Assembly (NCBI RefSeq): GCF_030506285.1
Contig: NZ_CP119422.1
Coordinates: 4,141,501-4,205,500 of the forward strand
DNA length: 64,000 nt
From: Catalinimonas niigatensis
Lineage (GTDB): Bacteria; Bacteroidota; Bacteroidia; Cytophagales; Cyclobacteriaceae
Reading direction: 5' to 3'
Shown here: positions 34,592 through 42,574 of the stretch, one piece after another
How the letters are laid out: every line of letters begins with the position of its first letter
Numbering within the stretch: the first letter of the stretch is position 1
Notes under the pieces: generated by a model
Told to the model about the DNA's origin: nothing
Database searches by the model: none
What the model saw: the letters and a program-made list of their open reading frames with translations, nothing else
Program-made: the position numbers and the translations under genes

Positions 34592-36037
34592 ATGGATCAA
34601 ACAACCTCAGATTTAGTACTATTTTTTGGCAGATTTCATCCCCTGATCCTGCATTTACCGATCGGCTTTCTACTGATTGCCTTTCTGCTGGAAATCTTAT
34701 CCCGCTTCAAAAGATTTGCAAGCTACCAGCCTGCTGTAGGTTTCATTCTTTTTCTTGGCGCCATATCTGCTATCGTAGCCGCGGTGCTGGGACTGATGCT
34801 GGCACAGGGTGGAGGTTATGGTGAAGAACTTTTAAGTCTGCACCAGTGGCTGGGCATAGGCGCTGCACTCACTGCAGTAGTCGCACTGATCCTCCACTGG
34901 CAAGCCCGTAAGCAAGCTTCTCTTAAATTAGATAAAGCTTATATCTCAGTACTGTCAGTGATGATCGTCGTACTCATGGCTGCCGGCCACTATGGTGGTT
35001 CTCTTACCCATGGCTCCGACTACCTGACCCAGTACATGCCCAATCCTTTGCGTACGCTGGCTGGATTAGAACCCCGGGAAGAAAAGAAAGCAGTCCTGAT
35101 TACCAACCTGCCGGAAGCCCAGCTTTATCATGATATTATTTATCCTATCCTGGATGCCCGCTGTGTCTCCTGCCATAATCCCGAAAAACGTAAGGGAGAG
35201 CTGGAGATGCATACCGTGGAGGCGCTGCTGGAAGGAGGGGAAAACGGAGCTTTGTTTGAAGCCGGGAATCCTGCCGAAAGCCATATGATGAAGCGCATCC
35301 TGCTTCCTGAAGAAGATGAGGAGCATATGCCTCCTGATGGCAAAAGTCAGCTTACCGAGGAGCAAGTAGAATTGCTGAACTGGTGGATTGCAGAAGGAGC
35401 GCCTTTTGATAAGAAAGTAGCCCAGGTCAACGTCAGTGAAGACATCCAAAATGTGCTCAATACCCTGGTAGATCCCAATGCCAACAAAACTGAAGTTGAA
35501 ATATTGCTGGCCTCTGAAGTGCAGGCGGCTGAAGAACAAACTCTTTCTCAACTACAGACAAGCGGCGTACAAGTGATGCCGCTGGCAGCCCAGGTCAACT
35601 GGTTGCAGGTACGCATACCCATGACCGCTTCAGGGGACTCGCTGGTACAAACCTTAAGTCCGGTGGCCGGTCAGTTGACCTGGTTAGATATGGGTGACAC
35701 CCAAACCACGGATGAGGCACTAGCTGCCATCCCACAATTTACCAAACTCACCCGCCTGCATCTGGAAAACACACAGGTGACAGATAATGGATTGCAGCAC
35801 CTCAAAGATTTGCCTTATCTGGAATACCTCAACCTCTATGGTACAGAAGTGACTGATGAGGGGATACAGCAGCTGAAGGACTTGAAAAACCTGCGCAAGC
35901 TCTACCTCTGGCAGACCAAAGCTACCAAAGAAGGCGTAGCCCAACTACAGGAGGCTTTACCTCAGCTGGAAGTCAATATGGGCATAGAAAACTGGGGAGT
36001 AGTGGAAGCAGACAGTTCTGTAGCATTGAATGACTAA
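34592..36037 (+). CDS. Membrane DUF2231-like, heme c and leucine-rich-repeat protein
   Basis: A 481-residue protein. Residues 1-150 hold about four membrane segments resembling DUF2231 (FGRFHPLILHLPIGFLLIAF, ending MIVVLMAAGHYGGSLTHG). Residues ~185-270 hold a planctomycete-type cytochrome domain with heme motif ARCVSCHNPEKRKGELEMHT and the downstream MPPDGK. The C-terminal ~120 residues are leucine-rich repeats (LTRLHLENTQVTDNGLQHL, LEYLNLYGTEVTDEGIQQL, LRKLYLWQTKATKEGVAQL). The mix of membrane heme and LRR suggests a redox protein that also docks a partner, perhaps the PSD1/DUF1501 pair upstream. Function unknown. Confidence 0.8.
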   Translation: MDQTTSDLVLFFGRFHPLILHLPIGFLLIAFLLEILSRFKRFASYQPAVGFILFLGAISAIVAAVLGLMLAQGGGYGEELLSLHQWLGIGAALTAVVALILHWQARKQASLKLDKAYISVLSVMIVVLMAAGHYGGSLTHGSDYLTQYMPNPLRTLAGLEPREEKKAVLITNLPEAQLYHDIIYPILDARCVSCHNPEKRKGELEMHTVEALLEGGENGALFEAGNPAESHMMKRILLPEEDEEHMPPDGKSQLTEEQVELLNWWIAEGAPFDKKVAQVNVSEDIQNVLNTLVDPNANKTEVEILLASEVQAAEEQTLSQLQTSGVQVMPLAAQVNWLQVRIPMTASGDSLVQTLSPVAGQLTWLDMGDTQTTDEALAAIPQFTKLTRLHLENTQVTDNGLQHLKDLPYLEYLNLYGTEVTDEGIQQLKDLKNLRKLYLWQTKATKEGVAQLQEALPQLEVNMGIENWGVVEADSSVALND

Positions 36038-36043
36038 TGATAG

Positions 36044-36120
36044 TGAGTAATGATGAATGATTTTTGAATTTATCTCTAACATTGTGTATTCTTCACACTG
36101 TATTCATTCATCATTGCTCA
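36044..36120. repeat. Imperfect inverted repeat before rluE
   Basis: TGAGTAATGATGAATGA (36044-36060) and TCATTCATCATTGCTCA (36104-36120) pair at 16 of 17 positions across a 43-base loop. A related GATAGTGATGAATGA occurs near 45602, and TCATTCATCATTCACTC near 57100, both in the permease cluster. Could be a small dispersed element. Confidence 0.4.
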
Positions 36121-36127
36121 TTATATA

Positions 36128-36712
36128 ATGTCTCGTTTAATCTTATTCAACAAACCTTTCCAGGTACTTTGCCAGTTTTCTCCCGAAGGAGATAAGCAAA
36201 CACTGAAGGATTTTGTGTCTATTCCTGAGGTTTATCCTGCCGGAAGACTGGATTATGATAGTGAAGGCCTGCTGCTCCTTACCGATGCAGGCTATCTACA
36301 GCACCTGATCAGCGATCCCAGACATAAGATGAGTAAAACCTACTGGGCACAGGTAGAACGAATTCCTGACACACCAGCATTGGAGCAACTTTCGCGAGGC
36401 GTGGAACTGAAAGATGGGATAACTCGTCCTGCTAAAGCTGAGCTGATGGATGAGCCGAAAATCTGGCCTCGTAATCCTCCCATCCGCGAGCGCAAAAACA
36501 TTCCTACTGCCTGGATAGAACTTAAAATCAGCGAAGGTAAAAACCGACAGGTACGGCGTATGACAGCTGCTGTTGGCTTTCCCACCCTTAGATTGATTCG
36601 TCAGTCAATAGGACCCTGGTCCTTACAGCAACTACAACCGGGAGAGTGGATAGAAGTGTCCTGTCCGAAGAATAAGCAGGAGTTAGAAAAATTGATAAAG
36701 CAAAAAAATTAA
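36128..36712 (+). CDS. rluE: 23S rRNA pseudouridine synthase, RluE type
   Basis: A 194-residue single-domain pseudouridine synthase. It lacks the S4 domain of RsuA/RluB, as RluE does. The catalytic aspartate lies in PAGRLDYDSEGLLLLTDAG near residue 42; other family parts are KTYWAQVERIPD near 72 and GKNRQVRRMTAAVGFPTLRL near 140. It probably modifies a uridine of 23S rRNA (position 2457 in E. coli). Its 3' end overlaps the convergent Uma2 gene by four bases. Confidence 0.88.
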   Translation: MSRLILFNKPFQVLCQFSPEGDKQTLKDFVSIPEVYPAGRLDYDSEGLLLLTDAGYLQHLISDPRHKMSKTYWAQVERIPDTPALEQLSRGVELKDGITRPAKAELMDEPKIWPRNPPIRERKNIPTAWIELKISEGKNRQVRRMTAAVGFPTLRLIRQSIGPWSLQQLQPGEWIEVSCPKNKQELEKLIKQKN

Positions 36713-37299
36713 GATTTAGGTAGACGCAATTTGCTGAAATCTAAAGCAAATCCCGGAAGCGCAGGCTCAGCAGAGAGAGGAGCATCAAAACCTTGGTGAG
36801 CATATACTTCTTCACTTACTCTATGGATATATACAGTTTCAGATTCGGGGACGATCAACCAGGCCAATTGAGTACCATTCTTAATCCAGCTTTTCATTTT
36901 TTCCTGCAAATCGTCCAGACGGTCGTTTTTAGACTTGAGTTCAACCACAAACTCAGGACATACGGGAGCAAACTTTTCCTGCTCTTCCGGGCTGAGTTTT
37001 TGCCACTTTTCCAGTGAAAGCCAGGCGGCATCCGGTGACTTTACAGATTGATCAGGCAAGGTAAATCCGGTTGAGGAGTCAAAAGTAATACCCAATTTGT
37101 TCTTTTCATTCCACAGATAAAGCTGTGCATTGATTCCTGCATTAATATTTCCTGAAATTGATCCGGTAGGTGACATAATCATAATTTCTCTTTGGGCACT
37201 TCTTTCAATATTCAGATCAGGATTAGCCTGGCAGAAGTTGAAAAATTCATCATCGCTCATCTGCATCTCTTTACCCTTCAAAATGATTTTATCTATCAT
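36709..37299 (-). CDS. Uma2 family PD-(D/E)XK nuclease-like protein
   Basis: A 196-residue protein with the Uma2/DUF820 pattern: the body starts KGKEMQMSDDEFFNFCQANP, then SPTGSISGNINAGINAQLYL. The putative metal-binding residues are Asp in VKSPDAAWLS (near 90) and the Glu-x-Lys in PEFVVELKSKNDRLDDL (near 117). These proteins are widespread and mostly uncharacterised; nuclease activity is inferred from the fold. The 3' end overlaps rluE on the other strand by four bases. Confidence 0.82.
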   Translation of the reverse strand: MIDKIILKGKEMQMSDDEFFNFCQANPDLNIERSAQREIMIMSPTGSISGNINAGINAQLYLWNEKNKLGITFDSSTGFTLPDQSVKSPDAAWLSLEKWQKLSPEEQEKFAPVCPEFVVELKSKNDRLDDLQEKMKSWIKNGTQLAWLIVPESETVYIHRVSEEVYAHQGFDAPLSAEPALPGFALDFSKLRLPKS

Positions 37300-37451
37300 G
37301 ATTTTAAAGATTATATAACCTAAAAATTACGCTTATTCACCTGATTAAGCAAACGGATTATCAGACTAAAAGATAAGTAAAGCCAGGGTAAAGGTATTTG
37401 ATAAATAGACAGCTTTACATATCTTCAAAGCTTACGCTAATCTAACCGACC

Positions 37452-38891
37452 ATGAAAAAAGTAATCCTAAGTTTATTAGTGCTGTTGTGTGCATTCAGTG
37501 CTTACGCCCAGAAAAAACCAAAAATCAATACCCACAAGAAAGCAGTCATTGCCTCAATAGAAAGTAAGACCGACCAGCTTACTGCGCTGAGTGACAGTAT
37601 CTGGTCTTATGAGGAAGTAGCTTTTCAGGAGACCCAATCTTCCAAAGCCCTGGCCGACTTTGCCGAAGCCCAGGGTTTTAAAGTGACTCGGGGGGTAGCG
37701 GATATTCCTACCGCTTTCACTGCCGAATATGGGTCGGGCGAGCCGGTCATTGGCATCCTGGGAGAGTTTGATGCACTTCCCGGTTTATCTCAAAAGACTG
37801 TGCCAACCAAAGACCCCTTGCACCCCGGTGCTCCTGGTCATGGGTGCGGACATAATTTGTTTGGTGTTGCCTCTCTGGCTGCCGCCACTGCCATCAAAGA
37901 ATTGATTGAAGCAGGGGAACTGCAAGGTACAGTACGCTTCTATGGTACTCCTGCCGAGGAGAAATTTTTTGGTAAGCTCTGGATGATACGTGCAGGTTTG
38001 TTTGACGACGTAGATGTGTGCATGGACTGGCATCCCGGTGATGAAACCAAAGCCGCCGTACAAAAAGGGCTGGCACTGGTAGATTTTATCGTAGAGTTTA
38101 ACGGGCAAGCTGCTCACGCTTCAAGTGATCCCTGGAATGGGCGTAGTGCTTCGGATGCGTTGGAATTGTACACTACCGGCATTAACTATTATCGTGAACA
38201 TATCAAACCCACCGTTCGTATTCACTACCACATACAGGATGGCGGACAGGTAGTCAATGTGGTTCCTGATTATGCCAAAATCTGGACCAGAGTACGGGAT
38301 ACCAATCGAGAAGGCATGGAAAAAGCCTGGAAACATGTAGAACGCATTGCTGAGGGAGCCTCCATCATGGCCGATGTGGACTATAAGATTAGTTTGGTTT
38401 CAGGCGTGCATGAGGTGCTGGTGAACCGCACCGGAGCAGGCGCCTTGCAGGCAAATCTGGAATACCTGGGAGCTATTGAATACACAGAAGAAGAGCAGGA
38501 TTTTGCCAAAAAAATACAGGAAGCTACCCAATCAGAAGTGTTGGGTATTGAGTCAGTCATTGAACCTATGGAAGAGACATTGGAGAATCCCATGGGAGGC
38601 TCTACGGATGTAGGCGATGTGAGCTATGTGGTGCCAACAATACGCCTCAGCGCAACGACTGCGCCCAAAGGTACTCCCTGGCATTCCTGGGCTGTGGTGG
38701 CCTGCGGAGGCATGTCTATCGGACACAAAGGCATGGTCTATGCCGCCCAGGCGCTCTCTATGACGATGGTAGATTTGTTTGAAAAAGAAAAGCTAAGGCA
38801 AGACATTAAAGCAGAGTTCAAGAAACGTAAAGGCGATTACGAATACAAAGGCATCGTACCCGAAGGTCCTCCACCCATCGGAGCGAATTAA
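37452..38891 (+). CDS. M20 family amidohydrolase, AbgB-like
   Basis: A 479-residue exported metal-dependent hydrolase with the signal MKKVILSLLVLLCAFSAYAQ. It resembles the p-aminobenzoyl-glutamate hydrolase subunit B group of M20/M38-like amidohydrolases: GHGCGHNLFGVASLAAA near residue 130 (metal ligands Cys/His), YGTPAEEKFFGK near 165, and AAHASSDPWNGRSASDA near 220 in the lid domain. The C-terminal STDVGDVSYVVPTIRLS carries the last ligand region. It acts on an N-acyl or peptide bond in the periplasm; the substrate is unknown. It is a single gene followed by a bidirectional terminator. Confidence 0.88.
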   Translation: MKKVILSLLVLLCAFSAYAQKKPKINTHKKAVIASIESKTDQLTALSDSIWSYEEVAFQETQSSKALADFAEAQGFKVTRGVADIPTAFTAEYGSGEPVIGILGEFDALPGLSQKTVPTKDPLHPGAPGHGCGHNLFGVASLAAATAIKELIEAGELQGTVRFYGTPAEEKFFGKLWMIRAGLFDDVDVCMDWHPGDETKAAVQKGLALVDFIVEFNGQAAHASSDPWNGRSASDALELYTTGINYYREHIKPTVRIHYHIQDGGQVVNVVPDYAKIWTRVRDTNREGMEKAWKHVERIAEGASIMADVDYKISLVSGVHEVLVNRTGAGALQANLEYLGAIEYTEEEQDFAKKIQEATQSEVLGIESVIEPMEETLENPMGGSTDVGDVSYVVPTIRLSATTAPKGTPWHSWAVVACGGMSIGHKGMVYAAQALSMTMVDLFEKEKLRQDIKAEFKKRKGDYEYKGIVPEGPPPIGAN

Positions 38892-39032
38892 GATAATTAC
38901 TATCCATTCGGATTAACACACAATAAAATGTCTCCTCCTGGCATGGAAACTAAGTTCCTTCTTTGTAGTAGGGGTTATTCAGCTATAGCTCTATGAGAGG
39001 CTTATATACAACTAACAGGAAATAATACACAA

Positions 39033-39062
39033 AAAAAGTGCAGTTTTTCGGCTGCACTTTTT
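39033..39062. terminator. Bidirectional terminator
   Basis: AAAAAGTGCAG, eight-base loop, CTGCACTTTTT: a perfect 11-base stem with A and T runs on each side. It serves the amidohydrolase (+) and the convergent gene at 39081-39680 (-). Confidence 0.85.
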
Positions 39063-39080
39063 ACTTCCTTTTGATTGGGT

Positions 39081-39680
39081 TTATCGCGTACTAATATTTT
39101 TTGAGTAGGCATAGTTTTCACCCTGGAGACTTAATGAATATTGTTTGTGCTGTAGGTGAGAAACATCCAGCCCGGTAGCAAATACCTCCTGAGAAGCTAC
39201 ATTGGTATTATAAATCAATTGACCGTTTTTGTCATACAGATTAAGCTTCATCGGAGAATTCATGGGATTCTTGAAAATCACCTTAATCATACCTGGTTCT
39301 GCCCTGACTACAGGTTTAAAGTATACAGCTTCATCCTGCTCAGCTTTTACGCTAAACCTTTGAGAAGTGACTCCCTCTTTGGTTCTTACCTGTACAATAT
39401 ACTCTTCGCCAGCAAGTCCTGAGAAGTCATACGTCCTGACAAAAGAAGGTTGTCCGTGGATGGTTTCAGCATGAAGTAACCGGCCTTTTTTATCTTTAAT
39501 TTTCAAGAAAGATTTCTGACCTTCCACCAGATTAGCTACACGGATGATAGCTTTTTTCTGATCAGTGGTACTTTGAGTAATGTTTAGTTGGGCTCCTGTT
39601 TTGTCTGAATTGTTGGCTAGTGCCATGCTGGAGTGGGTTATCGCGATAAGCAACAAAGCCACAAAGGTTACATTTTTCAT
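39081..39680 (-). CDS. Small secreted protein with beta-sandwich repeats
   Basis: A 199-residue protein. The open frame extends to an ATG at 39728, but I start at 39680, which opens the signal MKNVTFVALLLIAITHSSMALA. The mature part looks like two immunoglobulin-like units: VANLVEGQKSFLKIKDKKGR with TYDFSGLAGEEYIVQVRTK, and IFKNPMNSPMKLNLYDKNGQ with LDVSHLQHKQYSLSLQ. The second resembles the fold of DUF3244 or T9SS C-terminal sorting domains. Its upstream region carries a weak copy of the module shared by the permease genes, so it may belong to the same response. Function unknown. Confidence 0.6.
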   Translation of the reverse strand: MKNVTFVALLLIAITHSSMALANNSDKTGAQLNITQSTTDQKKAIIRVANLVEGQKSFLKIKDKKGRLLHAETIHGQPSFVRTYDFSGLAGEEYIVQVRTKEGVTSQRFSVKAEQDEAVYFKPVVRAEPGMIKVIFKNPMNSPMKLNLYDKNGQLIYNTNVASQEVFATGLDVSHLQHKQYSLSLQGENYAYSKNISTR

Positions 39681-40005
39681 TGATAATCTAATTTGGGTTA
39701 TAATAATGTTGTGCCATATATTAGACATATTGTCTGCCAGAAATAAAATGCCTCAAATTCCTGTAAAAAAGCACTTTGAGAGCTTTTTTGGTGTCCGTAA
39801 ATGAACAATTTATGTCCATTTGTGAAATGGAAAAACAAGGACCTGATCTCCTGAATTTTACAAACCTTATCAACCGTTTATAAAGCTCTCAAGAGCATTT
39901 GTAACCTTGAGACTGCAAAAAAAACAGCCAACAGATACTGGATTCTGCTGGCTGTCTTTATGAATAAAAGGGCATTTTTATTTCAATCCATTACTCATAA
40001 TGATT
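39681..40005 (-). promoter_or_regulatory. Gap with possible shared regulatory module, copy E, and permease terminator
   Basis: On the minus strand there is TGGACATAAATTGTTC, then TACGGACA ending at 39792, close to the common palindromic site. The match to the GATGGCAT box is weak: GAGGCAT (39754-39748) lies about 37 bases past the inner edge against 42 in three other copies, and a perfect TGGCAC is at 39716-39711. The upstream part (39916-39955) is the terminator of the permease. AAAGTGCTTTTTTAC near 39765-39780 resembles a segment of copy C. Confidence 0.4.
39916..39955 (-). terminator. Terminator of permease copy 2
   Basis: On the minus strand ACAGCCAGCAGA, eight-base loop, TCTGTTGGCTGT (one G-U), then a T run. 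It ends the gene that stops at 40006. Confidence 0.8.
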
Positions 40006-42423
40006 TCACTCATTTCTCAATGAACGTACCGGATTAGCCGAAGCGGCTCTGGCCGACTGCCAGCTTACCGTAAGCCAGGCAATGAGCAGGGCAGACAGAC
40101 CTGCAATAATAAAAATACCTGGTCCAATGCTGATACGGAAGGCAAAACCTTTGAGCCACCAATCCATCACAAAATAAGCCAACGGAATAGCCAACACAAA
40201 AGCAACAATAATGAGTCTGGTAAAATCTTTGGACAGGAGCAGGATCACACTGGCAACGGAAGCGCCCATGACCTTGCGTATGCCGATTTCCTTTGTCCGC
40301 TGTTCGGCCATGAAAGCAGCCAAACCCAGCAGACCAAGACAAGCTACCAGAATTGCCAGGCCAGTGAACACGGAGAATACTACGCCCAGCCGTTGTTCAG
40401 CACGGAACAAAGCATCATAATCTTCATCCAGAAAGGTATATTGAAATGGCTCATCAGGAGCATGTTTTGCCCAGGTATTTTCTATTGTAGTCAAAGTAGA
40501 GCGTACGTCTCCCGCAGCTATCCTCACCGAAATATTTGACCCACTGCTGGTAAGCATCAGCGCCAGCGGTCTTACTGAATTTCGTAGGCTTTCATAGTTA
40601 AAATCTTTGAAGACGCCTATCACTTTGTAAGGCAGTGTCTTTCCGTATTCTCCACCAAAATAAAGTACCTCCTCATTCAGAGGATTCTCGAAGCCAAACT
40701 CCCGCACTGCTGCCTCATTGAGCAACACTGCTGCCGTATCTGTCGGAAAATCACGGGAGAAATTACGCCCCTGTAGTAGCTCAATCTGCATAGTCGGCAA
40801 GTGTTCATGATCTACATCATAGGTAGAGATCAAAACATCTTCTTCGGTAGTCTTTTTCCTAAAAATGGTAGTGTTATTTACGCCGGGAGGTACATTATTG
40901 GAAATGGAAGCATTCACGATCTGCGACTGATCCATCAAATCTTGTTGCAATGCCTTTTGCTGTCCTTCGGGCAAGCGCCATACACCTTTCATCACAACTA
41001 CATTTTCCTTTTCAAAACCCAGATTTTTATTTTGGGTATATTCCAGCTGCTGATACACCAGCAGGGTACAAATGATCAAAGTAATAGAGATAAAAAACTG
41101 AAATACCACCAGCATATTGCGGACGTTACCGCTTTTCATTCCGGCCTTTAGCTTACCTTTCAGCACTTCTACCGGTCGGAAGGAGGAAAGGTAAAAAGCA
41201 GGATAGCTACCTGCCACCACACCTACTATAAGCATCAATCCCAGCAAACTGAGTAAAAACCAGGACTCTGTAAATAAATCAGCAGAAATCTCTTTTCCGG
41301 CCATGTTATTGAAGGGACGCAACAATAGCAGCGCAGCTACCAGCGCCAGTACTGTAGCCATCAGGCTCAGGAGTACCGATTCGGTCAGAAACTGACGTAC
41401 CAGATTGCTGCGCAGCGAACCTAAGGTCTTGCGTACCCCTACTTCCTTGGCCCTGTTGGCGGAACGGGCAGTCGCCAGGTTCATGAAGTTGATACAGGCC
41501 AGCAGGATGATGAAAAAAGCAATGGCCGAAAAGATATAGATATAGGTAATGTCTCCGTTAGGCTCAATTTCATCACTGAGGTTAGAATGTAGATGGATGT
41601 CCAGCAGCGGTTGCAGAAAGTAACCATACTTGTTGCCCATCTGCGAAAATTGCTCCAGAGAAATGCCCATAAACTGCTGTATCTCAGGACCCACATATTT
41701 CTCTACCAGTCCTGATAATTTGGCACTCAAAGTTTCTGCAGAGGCTCCTTCGTGCAGCAGCAGGTAGGTCATAAAGCTATTGCTGAACCAGCCATCGTCC
41801 CGGCTGTACTCCAGCGTACTCATGGAGCGCAGCATGTTGAAATGAAAATGTGCGTTGTCCGGAAGTTTTTCCAGCACTCCTGTGACAGTATGAGGTGTTT
41901 TTTCATTACCCAGCAGCAGTGTTTTGCCAAGGGCTGATTCATTGCCAAAGTACTTCTGCACGATATCTTCCGGAAGTACCAGGGAATTGGGTTCAACAAG
42001 AGCGGTAGCAGCATCACCTTCCAGAAGTTTGAAACTGAAAACATCAAAAAAAGTGGAATCAGCATAGAAAATTTTTTCTTCAGAGACCACATTTTCACCA
42101 TAACGAATCACCTGCTGACCGTGATAAACGTAAATTCTTGTAGCATTTTCTACTTCAGGAAATTCTTCCACTGCTGTAAAAGCCAAAGGCGGTGTAGTAT
42201 TGGTCGTAAATACTTCCTGGTCAGCAATTTTGCCATTTAGCCCTACGCGATAAATTCGCTCGGCTTTGGTGTGAAAAGTATCATAGCTTAGCTCGTGATA
42301 CACATATAGCAGAATGAGCAAACAACTGGCCACACCGATACTAAGGCCAAGAATGTTTAGCGCGGTGTATAGTTTGTGGTTGGCCAGATTGCGAAAAGCG
42401 ATTTTTAGATAGTTTCGGATCAT
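40006..42423 (-). CDS. Double-FtsX ABC transporter permease, copy 2
   Basis: An 805-residue permease with the two-unit MacB_PCD-FtsX build. It starts MIRNYLKIAFRNLANHKLYT with TM1 at ~20-43. Coupling motifs are AKEVGVRKTLGS (near 330) and TKEIGIRKVMGAS (near 715). The C-terminus is NPVRSLRNE. It lies 151 bases downstream of permease copy 3 on the same strand; the gap contains a long hairpin, so read-through may be regulated. No promoter of the shared module type was found before it, so it may depend on the PadR-led unit upstream. Cargo unknown. Confidence 0.9.
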   Translation of the reverse strand: MIRNYLKIAFRNLANHKLYTALNILGLSIGVASCLLILLYVYHELSYDTFHTKAERIYRVGLNGKIADQEVFTTNTTPPLAFTAVEEFPEVENATRIYVYHGQQVIRYGENVVSEEKIFYADSTFFDVFSFKLLEGDAATALVEPNSLVLPEDIVQKYFGNESALGKTLLLGNEKTPHTVTGVLEKLPDNAHFHFNMLRSMSTLEYSRDDGWFSNSFMTYLLLHEGASAETLSAKLSGLVEKYVGPEIQQFMGISLEQFSQMGNKYGYFLQPLLDIHLHSNLSDEIEPNGDITYIYIFSAIAFFIILLACINFMNLATARSANRAKEVGVRKTLGSLRSNLVRQFLTESVLLSLMATVLALVAALLLLRPFNNMAGKEISADLFTESWFLLSLLGLMLIVGVVAGSYPAFYLSSFRPVEVLKGKLKAGMKSGNVRNMLVVFQFFISITLIICTLLVYQQLEYTQNKNLGFEKENVVVMKGVWRLPEGQQKALQQDLMDQSQIVNASISNNVPPGVNNTTIFRKKTTEEDVLISTYDVDHEHLPTMQIELLQGRNFSRDFPTDTAAVLLNEAAVREFGFENPLNEEVLYFGGEYGKTLPYKVIGVFKDFNYESLRNSVRPLALMLTSSGSNISVRIAAGDVRSTLTTIENTWAKHAPDEPFQYTFLDEDYDALFRAEQRLGVVFSVFTGLAILVACLGLLGLAAFMAEQRTKEIGIRKVMGASVASVILLLSKDFTRLIIVAFVLAIPLAYFVMDWWLKGFAFRISIGPGIFIIAGLSALLIAWLTVSWQSARAASANPVRSLRNE

Positions 42424-42521
42424 CTCTCAGGCATTTAGGTGGGGAATAAGTCAATGCTACTGAGTAGATGCAGTTTTAAGGAAAAGGTTGCAGCAGAGCT
42501 TGTATTTTTTAACCCATCATG

Positions 42522-42565
42522 GGTAAGAACATGACGATCGTCATGCGATGAATCATGTTCTTACC
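42522..42565. repeat. Long hairpin between permease copies 2 and 3
   Basis: GGTAAGAACATGA (42522-42534) and TCATGTTCTTACC (42553-42565) form a perfect 13-base inverted repeat with an 18-base centre that can itself form ATCG/CGAT pairs. No T run follows on the minus strand, so it is not a standard terminator; an operator, attenuator or mRNA-processing hairpin is possible. A smaller AACCCATCATGGGT hairpin lies just below it. Confidence 0.6.
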
Positions 42566-42574
42566 ATCATCGCC

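Noticed and set aside
36044-36120. The inverted repeat as a terminator of the cytochrome cluster
   Set aside because: The loop is 43 bases and no T run follows, so it is not a standard terminator.
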